This document shows positions 29,589 through 40,400 of a stretch of 40,677 nucleotides of DNA, in pieces. Both the position numbers and the translations under genes were made by a program. Source of the DNA: Martensiomyces pterosporus (lineage: Eukaryota > Kickxellomycota > Kickxellomycetes > Kickxellales > Kickxellaceae); contig MU603937.1 in NCBI GenBank assembly GCA_025201845.1, positions 5,938-46,614 of the forward strand. The letters run 5' to 3'. How positions within the stretch are numbered: position 1 is the first letter of the stretch; every line of letters begins with the position of its first letter. The notes under the pieces were generated by a model, which saw only the letters and a list, made by a program, of their open reading frames with translations, was not told the origin of the DNA and searched no databases.

Positions 29589-32500
29589 TTACATCCGCTC
29601 AAGAGCATGCGACAGCGTCAACGACGCCCTCCTCACAGGCAGCGCTGGGTCAATTTTCGACGACGCCAGCATTTCTGTGCAGTACACCGACACCCTGCTG
29701 CGCATTTCGGGCGTCGTGGCACGCAAATACGGCTGCAGAATAAGCAGCAGGTTTAGGAATGTCAGCCTAGTCGTGGCATTCATGTGGTTTCCGGACACAA
29801 CCTCGGGCTGCTGCTGCTGCGAGACGCCGCCGGCTTTGCCCAGCCGCACATTGTCCAGCGCATTGGACACTCTGATTGCCAGCTGCTCTCTGCTGCTGCC
29901 GACCCCACTGCACTGCAGGTACCTCTCCATCAGCACCACCCAAATGTTCTCGCCATCGGCCTCGCCATCGCCCATGCATGCCTGCGGGAACTCTGGAACG
30001 TGCTGGCGGACCAGATTGTAGAACGTCGCTGCGTACAGATCAAGAGTCGTCGAGCTTGCCGACAGCTTCCACAGCGGCTGCGCCAAGTCTCTCCACCCCT
30101 TGGTCGACCGCTTATCCGTCAAGCTGGGCACAATATCCGATGGCACGGTCTTTGCCCAGGCCAGGAGGGCGCAGATAGCCTGGCCGCACCACTTATCGCT
30201 TGAAATCAGCTTGACAATGAGCTCAAACGCCCCGACCTCCTTGAGTGCGCGGCAGCACTGCACGTTTCCATTAGCCAGCCCCAGAATGATGTTTCGCCCA
30301 AACGTAGACAAAGACTTGACGCCCTTCAGCTCGGTGCAGTCCATTGCAGCCCACACGAGTGCCGGGAACTTTGTGGCCAGCTTGATCTGTCTCTCGGGCG
30401 ATATGCACAGCCTTAGGATTGTCGCCATGATATACTCGCGGTACGCCTCGCCCGATGTCGACTTGATCAGCGCGTTGCTGACGCCAAACATCCCCGCAGA
30501 ATCCAGTGCATCCAGGCTCATTGGGTTCTTCGACAGCTGCCGGACCGAGTGCATGATCAGCCGCGTCGCGGTCTGCGGGTACCTGTACAGGTTAACAAAG
30601 ATGATGGCCAGGATATTCGATTCGCATATCTGGTCCTGCAGCGGAGGGATTCGCCTGACAATGTCGTTAAATAAGCGGCTGGCACTGTGCAGCACGTTGC
30701 TCACCCTCAGGTACTTGCGCTCTGCAGCCGAAGGCTGGCTACCCACACCCAGCTCCGATGGCCCACTGCTTCTTGACGAGTGGCCAATTGACAGCGGCTG
30801 GCACGCCGCGCCGTATTTCTCAAAGAGAACGCCGAGAGATTCGATGATACGAGCTTGCCCCAGCAGACTACTAAAGTCCTCGGTAGCAAACTCCTGCGGG
30901 ATGGCCTTTGAGCCGATAAGCGCGGTCAGCGCATTGACCACATTAGACATCTGAGGCGCCGCCACGTCCACATCCTGGTCCGCAATCGCTGCAATCGTAG
31001 CGCACAAGGACGAAACGCCGCTGCAAGCCATAAACATCTGCGTTGTCGGCACATCGTTAGAGTTGCAGATAAGGCTGATGAACTTGATGGCCTCCGCCTG
31101 CAGCTCGCTCTCCACAGCGGTCTGTGGCTGCGGCCGCTGCAGGATATTAAAGATCAGGGGCAGGATGCCATGTAGACAGTGGATGCGCACATACTGGGCC
31201 TCCATCCGACACAGAAGATTGACGACCAGAAGCAGGTTCCACACTACGACGGCGCTGGCGCGATAGTCGAGGATAGCATCCACAATTGCACGCACGCGCC
31301 ACTCGGAGCTCGTGGCAAACACGCCCCGACCTTCGCGCAAAAGCAGGGCTATCTGATTGCATCTGAACACAACAGCCTGGTCCTGCAGCACAGTCCGCAG
31401 CTCGGCAATGTTCCTGGCTACCTCCTGCACCCATATGATTTCAGTCTCGCGCTGCAGCAGCTCCTGTGAGCTCTTGTTGGCGTACATCTTTTGAATCTCG
31501 TGAGAATCCTGGTGCTGATGGCGGCGGTGGTGCGAGTGCTTTTGCTGCTGCTGCGGCCGCTGCCGAGGGTATGATGATGTTTGCTGGCGATCTGGCTGGT
31601 CGCCGGGCGTGTCTGGTCCGTCGAGTGATAGCGAGCTGAGTCCACGCTCACGCTGGTACGAGTTTTGTGACGACATTGACTGCGTTGAGGACGAGCAGCT
31701 GGCATCCTGCCGCAGCCCAAGAGACGGCCGTTTTGGCGGCCGCCCATCGTACGCGGACGAGGCGCTGTCTCCACCATTTCCCAAAAACGCTGTGCTGCTG
31801 GCATCCGCAACACCAACCGGAAATGCCGAGCCACTGTGCAAAGACGTGGTCGAAGTGGCAGATAGCGGTGCGCCATTTGCATAGTCAAGGTTGTCCAAAT
31901 GCACATTGTCATGGGACAATCCGCTAGCGTCACTCTCGTCCTCGTGCACACACCCATGGCCCACGGGGCCCTGCTGCTGCATATGCTGCTGCTGCTTCCT
32001 TAGTGCACGCATTGTAGGCGATGGCGGGCTTGTGTGCGCCCTCGGCAGCAGCCCCGCGTCTGCCGCTTGCTGCCCGCTGCTGTCATTCGACAGCGGGTGA
32101 GAAACGGCGCGCTCCGCAGGCGCTGGGAGCAGCTGTGTGGGGTCGACATCCTGCATGTCCGAGTTGATGCTGTGCGAGTGGTTGCGTGCGCCCACGACAG
32201 GCGACGTGGGTGCTACAATAGACTGCGGGTACAGCACCACCTGTGGTGGGCGGGGCTTTAGCTGCAAGTTGTCCAGGTTCTCAAACGCATTATCCCAGTC
32301 ATCGCTGCTATCGTCCTCATATCCGGCAATCGACGAGACTGTGCGCCGTGATGTGCTTTCGCTGGAGTCGGAGATGCCCATGGATGTCGAGCCCATGCTC
32401 CCCATGGCCATGGAGAACTCGTCGCGTGTACGGCTTGCGCCCTGGCCATTCCGAAGCCCTCCAGGCGTGCTGTACCGCTTGACGTCGCGCGGCGACGAGT

Positions 32501-33709
32501 TCTGCAAAGCCTTGTTCCACTGGGCAACCATCTGTATGTCCCGCTCAAAGTTGCTCTGCAAGGGCCCTTCCCTCTGCCGCTCGAGCTGACACGCCCTGAT
32601 CCACTCGTGCTGGAGCAGCTCGTCGGCAGACCATCGCGCAGAAGGTATCCGCACCAGGCACCTTGACAGGAAATTCTTGAGCGGCTTGGAGATGTTTGGC
32701 GGGAATGGTGGGTGTTCGTCCTGGCCAATGCGGAACATGGCAGCCATGGCAGGCAGGTCTTGGTAGGGAGCCTTGCCGCTGACCAGCTGTATGATGGTGC
32801 ATCCAAGACTCCAGATATCCGAGGCCGAAGTGGCGCCATTCAAGCGAATAACCTCAGGCGCAATCCAGTACGGCGAGCCCACAACCGTCCCCTGGCCGTC
32901 CTGAAACCTCGCCACGCCAAAGTCGGCCAGCTTCACAATCCCCTCCTTAGTGGACAGGAGGTTTCCTGGCTTGACATCGCGATGCACAACGGCATTGAGG
33001 TGCAAATAAGACAGGCCCTGCAGAATTTGGGCCACGTAGACGCCCACCAGGTTCTCGGGGAACTTGCTGAACTTTTTCAGGATGCTCTGCAGCGAGCCGC
33101 CCTCGCAGTATTCCAGGATAATGTCTAGCTCATGCTCGGTCTGCTCGTATCCGATATATTTGACAATGTTTGGGTGGTGGAGATTGCGCAGCATATCGAT
33201 TTCCTGCCGTGCATTCTCGAGCTCTTCCGACGTGGCGAAATCGTCCGTGCGTATTTGCTTTATGGCTACTACTTCGCCTGTGCGCAGGTTGAGTCCCCGG
33301 TACACATTGCCGAACGCGCCTTTGCCAATGGCATCTCCAAGTTGCTACACAGAGCCGCAGAGCATTAAAAACAAACAATGCAACAATGAGCGATTGTAAG
33401 CAGAGTGCAGGAAAGCAGCAGACAAGCTGCATAAGCTTTGTGTGTAGTTGGAGCTATTGTCGCCCACTCCGCTGCTTTTTGTTCATGGGAGAAAGTAGAA
33501 AGTGGAGCAGACAGACAGCGCTCAAGAAACCGAGTATGTGCGCGGGAAACCATTATGAATTCCAAAGGGCCCAGTTAAAAAAACAGTGGCTGCCGGCTGG
33601 AAGCGCAAGGGGCCCTTGGCCATATAAGCGCTATCTGCGCACAGCTCGCATTTCTGCGGCTTCGTTTGGCATTCCTTACATATTGGCCTATTCGCTGTGC
33701 ACCACTCAT
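29589..33709 (-). CDS. CDC15: Cdc7/Cdc15/SepH-type septation protein kinase (two exons)
   Basis: Exons on the minus strand are 33709-33680 and 33344-29589, giving 1261 residues. Exon 1 encodes only MSGAQRIGQY. Splicing joins it to QLGDAIGKGAFGNVYRGL, restoring the glycine loop (G17-G22). The catalytic set is complete: K39 (VVAIK), HRD D133 (VVHRDVKPGN), DFG D151 (LADFGVARF) and SPYWIAPEVI. The kinase domain ends near residue 260. The long middle is Ser/Gln/His rich, with DDSSDDWDNAFENL near its start. From about residue 690 the protein is helical and Leu-rich, like the ARM-type C-terminus of the MAP3K-epsilon/Cdc7 family. Such kinases act in the septation/mitotic-exit network at the spindle pole body, under a Tem1/Spg1 GTPase. 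Orthology to Cdc7, Cdc15 or SepH is inferred. It is convergent with GCDH. Confidence 0.9.
33345..33679 (-). other. Intron of the septation kinase gene
   Basis: On the minus strand it begins GTAAGG (33679-33674) and ends GTAG with TAG at 33347-33345, a phase-0 intron of 335 bases. A candidate branch sequence TTAATGC lies about 25-30 bases before the acceptor. Splicing completes the kinase glycine loop and gives an ATG-initiated protein. Without it, the ORF would lack an ATG and begin with a GTG inside the loop. Confidence 0.72.
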
Positions 33710-35097
33710 TATCGACTGGCTGTAATACTACGTGTGCGCTGTGTTCTCGCCCTGCTTCCTCTCGCCTCTGTCCGTATTACACCGTGCAAGAAGCGGTGGA
33801 GAGAATATAAAGAACGAGCACTGCTGGCAAACAGAGTAACAAGAAATGCAGCGCGTCTACCAGCAGCCAAAAGAGCAAAAGCGCCTGCTTTTGTAAAAGT
33901 ACACTACGCTGAAGAGGCCAGAGGCGTTTAAAAGGCGAGAAGCTTTCCGCGCGGGAGGGAGAGTGAGAGCGAGAACTCAAGAAGTGGGCAAGCAATGCAG
34001 AAAGAGAAAAATTATAGCAGAGCAAAATAGGATAGAAGCGTAAACAGAGCCCCGGCACAGCAAAGAAAGGAAAGGAAGGGCGCTTTCCAGTGCTGCCTGC
34101 TTGCCTTGCATATGCGCAGGCAGCAACGTGTATGTGTATATGCGCGTGTAATGCGAAATGAAATGAGCCAAATAGTGTCCCCCAAGCCCTCCCCATTCTT
34201 CCCCAAGCACATTCTTGCCACAGCACACTCCTGCTTTTTCGCACGGACACGAAACGCGCGTCGAGACGGGCTTGAAGGAGAGACGTGAGTGCCGCCCCCA
34301 GCTGCTGAGGACGCCAGGCCATCATCCCACACTCCAGCGGGGAGAGCGCTGAATCCGGTCCCGCCGCACAAAGCGGCTTTGCCCTGCTGCCCGCTGCAGG
34401 AGGTCTCGCAAAGGGCAAGCAGCCAAAGGAGACAGGGTGCCAAAGAGACGCCCAGATGCTACCGGCTCTTTTCCGTTTGCGCACCTCATGGCATGCTGTG
34501 CCATTTTCTTGCATTGGTGCTGCTCCAATCCCAACGAGGCGCCAAGGGCTCGCAAGCGGCAAAGCAGCGATCTGGCAGAAGAGCGCTCTCATGAGTACCA
34601 GGAGCCAAACTGGCGGGTGTCGCCACACGAGCAGTGCCCACAAGTCAAGCGTCATGGGCATCAGACATGTACATTTGCAGCGATATTCCAAAGGCGGGGA
34701 GGCCAAAAAAAGTATAGCTTTTGGGCGGGCTTTACACAAGAAACTTGGACGCAGCAGTGGCAAAAGACATGGAACAGTAGTGTGCACAGCGTCCCTGATG
34801 CTAGTCCGGTGTAATTTGGTTGCATCTTATGCCAGACTCCATTCCAGGACACATGCTATTACTTTCAATGGCTTTTTGCTCACAGTTGACCACCTGCGTC
34901 CGGGTGCAGTCTGGCCATAGACAGAAGGAGGAGCATGCTTCTCTGGCGCTTTCCTTAGGACCTGCTGTCGGAAGACTCTGGCTGTAGGACATGTTACGAG
35001 CGCACATTCCCCAGCATCCCTAACCCTGCAAGCACCGTCTTGGCCAGGCGTTTGTAGATATATGCAGAGGTGTCGTTGCCATGTCAGATGCCGCCTG

Positions 35098-35121
35098 TCA
35101 TGTTGCCCATCATGTTGCCTA
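35098..35121. repeat. Two copies of a 12-base repeat
   Basis: TCATGTTGCCCA is followed directly by TCATGTTGCCTA, one mismatch. It lies in the gene-free region. Function unknown. Confidence 0.7.
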
Positions 35122-35601
35122 ATACAAAACAGAGGCATGGATGTGCCTTCTGCGCAGCGTCAGCTGAGTATGTCAGAAAAGGATGCGTTTGCGGATATTA
35201 AAGCGAACATCGACAACCCTTCTCCTCTCAGCATACTGCTGTGCTGGGCGAGCAGAGAAAAGTCGAGTGCTGAGGCTGACAGAAAACCTTTTTACACATG
35301 GAGCGGGCAAGAGAAGCATGCAAGCACCAGACTTTGCATGCATGGAAGTGGGGATCCCCAGCCCTGCGGATGGGAGCAAAAAGAAAAGCTGAGCATATTG
35401 GAGAGTGCTGGATTCGCATTTGCCCATGTGGAGTGCTGGGACTTCTTGCATAAGAACCGCCTGCACAGCATCCTTCCCTGTCGCTTCCGAACGCACGCAG
35501 AGCGGGTATTGCACCCTTGAGTTCTTGCACTGCCATTGACACTACTCCTCGGCGGAAGCTTTCTCTCTGCTCAACTTGTTTTGGCGGACACTTCGGCGAT
35601 G

Positions 35602-35625
35602 GTTGCATCGTTGCATCGTTGCATG
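35602..35625. repeat. Three copies of an 8-base repeat
   Basis: GTTGCATC, GTTGCATC and GTTGCATG in tandem, in the gene-free region. Function unknown; probably replication slippage. Confidence 0.75.
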
Positions 35626-36203
35626 CTTGCGCACTACACGAATAGAAGGCAGTGCTGGCACAAGCGAGCAACGGCAAGCCATGCCTACATTGGTTTGCCC
35701 TTGCTAAATGAAGATGTGCTAAAAATACACGAACGCAGTGTGTGTTCGGGATGAGTGGGCGGACAACAGAAAACGCGCAACCGCAGTGGGCTTTTGTGGG
35801 AGCTTCAATGAAAGGCAATAACAACAGCGCGCAGAGGTTGTTGTTCTGTGGCTGGGCCAGCACCACAAGGACAAAATGGCAAGACAGTGTTGTTCGTCGA
35901 GAAATAGTAGTGCTGCTATGGCCATGGCAGCGCTCTGTTCTACGAGCAGCACAATCCAGGCGCATCCACGCTACGGCAATCTGCCTCGTAAACCAAGACA
36001 ATGAGATGCAGAACTTTTGGTGGCAGCAGCAGATTCAAAATATCCTTCCAAACCAGAGACAATGCACACTCCAAAACACCATTTGTGTGTGTGTCTGTGC
36101 AGAGATGTGTGCGCTTGCTGGGCTGGGTAAGGGGATGGCATGGGAGAACAAGCACCGAGGCTGCCCGAATCGGCTGGAATAGTGCTCATCCCACAGCCTC
36201 CTT

Positions 36204-36262
36204 CGGCCGCCTCTGCCGCTCCTGCCGCTCCTGCTGCTGCTGCCGCCGCCATCGCTGCTGTG
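36204..36262. repeat. Imperfect CTG/CCG triplet tract
   Basis: A run of mixed CTG, CCG and related triplets. One reading frame gives a short Ala-rich stretch, but it is not part of any convincing coding frame. Confidence 0.55.
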
Positions 36263-37035
36263 GAGTGTTTACGTACTATTCACGCACATACAGCACAGTA
36301 CACACGTCGTGGCTGCATAGCAATGGTGTGCCAAGTAGATCTTGCTGAGTTTAAACTGACACGTAGCCTACCGACGACGCTCTTTTGTACACACTGTTTG
36401 CTGCACTGGGCAGCCAGTAAGAGGCTCTAGCGGGGACTTGGGCAGTAGAAATGGCACCATCTGGATTATTCAAACACCGACAGCTCTTGCAGACATCGCT
36501 GCTCTCTCCCTCTTCGTATGCATGAACAATGTGCAAAAGCCATGCAACGAGATACAGCGTGATTCGAGCAAGGGAAATGGGGCTGCGGGCAAGAAACCCA
36601 GGCCAGCAACCCAGCTTGGTGTTTCCAAGGAGCGGTGCTCCTGCGTTTTTGCGCTTGCGAGAAGCCCTCTGCCTGCCTGGTAGCGGCGGCGGCGCCTATT
36701 TTGCCTCTGTCAGCAGCTGGTCCTGGGTCAACCGAGTCTATAAGAAGCCCTTACATATCCAGGCCAGCACTCCGCACCTCCCTCCCACCCCCAAAAGGTT
36801 TTTTCCTATCCGACTGCCTGAAGCATCTCTGCCTTTTATTTTCAGACTCAGCAGAACTCTGATTACCCAAGCAACCTAAACGACAGACTACTTGCCCTGT
36901 GCTGTCCCTGAGCAGCAGCTTACTGCCTTTTATTTCTGCTTATTTGTCTTCCCACCAAGATCACAAACAAGAGCATCTCCCGAGTAGCACATACTCTACA
37001 GTAGCCTCTTTCCCAGCAGCACTAGCACAAAACCA

Positions 37036-37042
37036 TATAAAA
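37036..37042 (+). promoter_or_regulatory. TATA box upstream of the F-box gene
   Basis: TATAAAA, in the context CCATATAAAACACC, about 380 bases before the F-box ATG at 37423. The stretch between is pyrimidine rich and has no in-frame ATG, so it would be a long 5' untranslated region, possibly containing an intron. Confidence 0.4.
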
Positions 37043-37422
37043 CACCTCAAGCCTGCTGCTGCTGCGTTCCAACATTCTCCTATCGTTTCTCCGTGTACCA
37101 ACCACCCTTGCTAGGACCACCTTCTCTTTGTATCTGGCACCAGGGCCTGCATATCTCGCACATATTCGCACCGCCATACCTGCAGCACGCCTTGTCCAGC
37201 CACCAGGGAAAAAACGCAAGCCGCTGCACTATACTTTTGCTTATTCCTACTTTCCAGCTTGTTTATTCTACTGTATTTGCCTATTCACCTTCCCCTATTT
37301 ACTGCCTCTTTTTGCTTCTTTTTTATACTTATTCATTCGCTCATTTCAATTGGCGCATTCTTGCTTCCCGCCACCCACCCCGTGTGCACCAGCCATTCTG
37401 TATTCCCCTCTTTCTGCTTCAA

Positions 37423-40400
37423 ATGTTCCACCTTGACCTGAACTTTGCGAGCAACAGAGCCGTCGACAGCGACGAAGAGAGCGACATCGAGGTCAGCGAG
37501 GACGGCGAGTGCTCGCTGTGGGCCGCCCTCGATCGCCGCATCCTCCAGCGCATCACCGGGTTCGTCGCCCGCCAGCGCGACCGCCGGTCCTTCTGCTTGG
37601 TCAACAGAGACTGGGCACTTGCAGGCGAATCGCATCTCTGGGCGTACCCCGAGTTTGCCACGCCCCAGCAGCTTGCGAGCTTCCTGCGCATTGTTGCGGA
37701 CAAGCCTGGGATCTATGCGCCAAGAATCCGTGGCATTCGCTTCACACTGGGCTCCCACTACGACCACCACCTGGCTACCACGGGCTATTTTGGTGGTGTC
37801 GCTCGCGACTCGGGCCTGGAGCTGCCTACTTTGCTGGAGATCGCCCAGGGCAGACATGTCCTCTCGCCTGATCCGGCCATTCTGAGGACCCTGCTCCATG
37901 GATCTGACCTGACATCGCCCGCCCTGGCGCTAAAGTTCGCTCGCATGTGCTCGCCCATTGATAGCCTCTCCTTGTATGGATTCCGCTTGAGGGACAAGCA
38001 TATTGTCAACGACCTGATGCGCTGGAACTTGCGTGAGCTGGAGATTATTGGGACCCCGCGTAAACCCCTGTCCAACCTCAGCTACCTTCTTTACAACCTG
38101 CGCAGTCTCCGCTCGCTCCGCATTGAAAGCGATACACCGCTGCCAGCGGATGCCTGGGGTCCCCTGGCTATTCGCCTCTCGGGTCTGCACAAGCTGCGCA
38201 TCTGGGCACCCAATATCGCGGGCGCCCAGCTGTCCCGTGCACTGAACAGGCCACCCACTGGCCTTATCACGCTGCACCTTATCGGCCCCGGCAATGACCT
38301 TGAGGATGAGTTTGTTGAGAGAATCGTGCAGGCATCGCCCAACATGCGCTCGCTCGCGGTGTATAGCACTAGAGTTACCGGTAGATCTGCTGAGGTGGCA
38401 CTTGGGGTCTGTGCAAATCTCACTCATTTGGAGGTTGTGCGTGATGACCCCCAGCCGTCTTCAGCTGAATCGTCTTCGCCGCATGTTGTTGCATCGCATC
38501 TGAGCACCCTCGCTTTGCGCAACATTGCCATTGGAGATGCCCTTATTGAGTCCGCCGCTACCACTGCCACCTCTCTGCGCGCCCTCCATATCAGCGGCTC
38601 TCCTAACCTTACTGGCGACCCCGTGGCTGCTTTGCTAAATGCGTCAACCAGCCTCGCATCTCTGGGGCTGTCCAACTGTCCCAGGCTGTCGGAGAAAGCG
38701 CTTCTGGGCCTGGCTCAAGGTCCTAGTGCCCAGACCTTACAGGTTCTGATTGTTGATCAGTGTGGTATGCAGTCGGATGGCGTCGAGTACGCATTGCCAG
38801 CATTGGTTAATCTCAAACATCTTACTGTTGCGGGTACCGAGGTGGTTCACCAAAGGTTCCAGTACGCCTACAACTCTACTGCTGCTGCTGCTGCCGCCGA
38901 TGGGGAAGCTGAGGAAACCGAAGATAGGGAGGCCACGGATCACGGCGAGCTTGTCACGCAGCAGCTCTCACCTCTCGCCGTCGACCGCCAGTTCGAACCT
39001 GTATACCCCAAGGGGCATTACTTCCGCCAGAGCGAGCCACAAGCGGCAGACGAAGAGCAAGAGGAGCAGGAGGTTGTAAAAGAGGCACCAAAGCCTGTGT
39101 GGAGAGACTCGTTGGCCAGCGGGTTCATCCCCGGACTTCTCGCATTCGCCAGCAAGCCCGCTACCGCTGAGGAGGCATCGCGTGTTGGGCGTCGCCGTGC
39201 CACTGTCTCCTCTGACGACCACCTGGCTGCTGCTGGTGCTGAGGACGCTGATGGATCGCGCGATGTTGGCATTGCCCAGGACGATGGCGACCAGCCTGCT
39301 CGCCGCGTGCGGAGTGTCTCGGAGCAACCGGCGAATGTGGAGCCTATTATCGTCCATGATGGCAGCGATCTGTCCCCGAGTCCCAAATCGGTCCATGGGT
39401 TTGCATCGTCGCCAATGGAGAGGGAGGATATTGGCGAGGCTATTGAGCGCAGTATTGTGGCCACTGCTCCTGCTGAAGAACCCTCGGTGTCGGACAAGAG
39501 CTCAATGGGACTTGCGGCGGCGGCGGCGGCTGCCGTTGCTGCCACCGTCGCTGTTGTTGTTGCTAATGAAGCTCCGTCGGCTGAGGCTGGAGGTGATGCC
39601 ACTGAGGAGCAGCCATTTGAGGAGCATGCTCCTGAGCCTGCTGATGAGCCTGCTGATGAACCTGTAGCAGAGGCAGCAGATGGTGCTGGCGCTAAGACTG
39701 AAGAGGCAGCTGTTGAGGAGCCCGCCGCTCAACCTTCGGCCGATCTGGCGACTGATGGTGCTTCAGAGGTTGACAGATCGATTGGTGAAGTCAGCCAGGG
39801 ACTCGTCGCAGATCAGACAGATGTTGCTGCTGCCGAGCAACCTGTTGAAACCCCTGGCGATACTCCGGCAAACGAGCAGTCTAGTGGTGATGGTGCAGAG
39901 CCCGCAGAGCATCCCACTGGGGCACCTGCGAATGATCAGCCCGACTCTGTCGACACTGAGTCGGCTGAGCGGCCCCCTGGCGATCTGGCAAGTGATGGTG
40001 CGGATGACGCTCTGGATAGGTCCGTCAGCGAATGCGCTCAGGAGCAAGTCGAGGATCAGACAGATTCTACAACTGCAGAGCCTGCAGGCGAGCCTGCCGA
40101 GCAACCTGTTGAGCCATCTGATGAAGCACCTGTTGATGAGGAATCCAATGTTGCCGCTGCTCAGCCCGTCGAAGTTCCAAGTGCGAGTCCGGCTGCTGGG
40201 TCTGAAGAGGTCCCACCTGATCAGCCCAGCAAGGAGCCGGCAAACGCTCAACCTGGTTCTGTGGAGGTAGAGACTGCCGAGCAGCTCGCTGACGATCTGG
40301 CGGTCGAGGATCAGGACCCTGCTGCGGTGGCGGCCACTGGTGTGCCTGTTCAGCCGGCTGCTGAGCAATCTACTGAGTTTCCCAGCGAAGATCCAGTCAG

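Larger units (their letters stand above)
33710..37422. other. 3.7-kb region without a supportable gene
   Basis: It separates the kinase gene (-) from the F-box gene (+). Open frames up to 336 codons occur (33777-34787 and 35228-36001, both minus), but their amino-acid composition looks like translated non-coding DNA, with no motif. It contains two small tandem repeats (35098-35121, 35602-35625), imperfect CTG/CCG triplets (about 36204-36262), a TATAAAA element (37036-37042) and a long pyrimidine-rich leader from about 37050 to the F-box ATG. I found no tRNA or rRNA. Confidence 0.5.

Noticed and set aside
33777..34787. 336-codon minus-strand ORF in the 3.7-kb gap
   Set aside because: Composition (Leu, Ala, Cys, Arg and Trp rich) looks like translated non-coding DNA, with no motif. 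It also ends 68 bases before the kinase start on the same strand.
35228..36001. 257-codon minus-strand ORF in the 3.7-kb gap
   Set aside because: No motif, signal peptide or neighbour-like codon bias.
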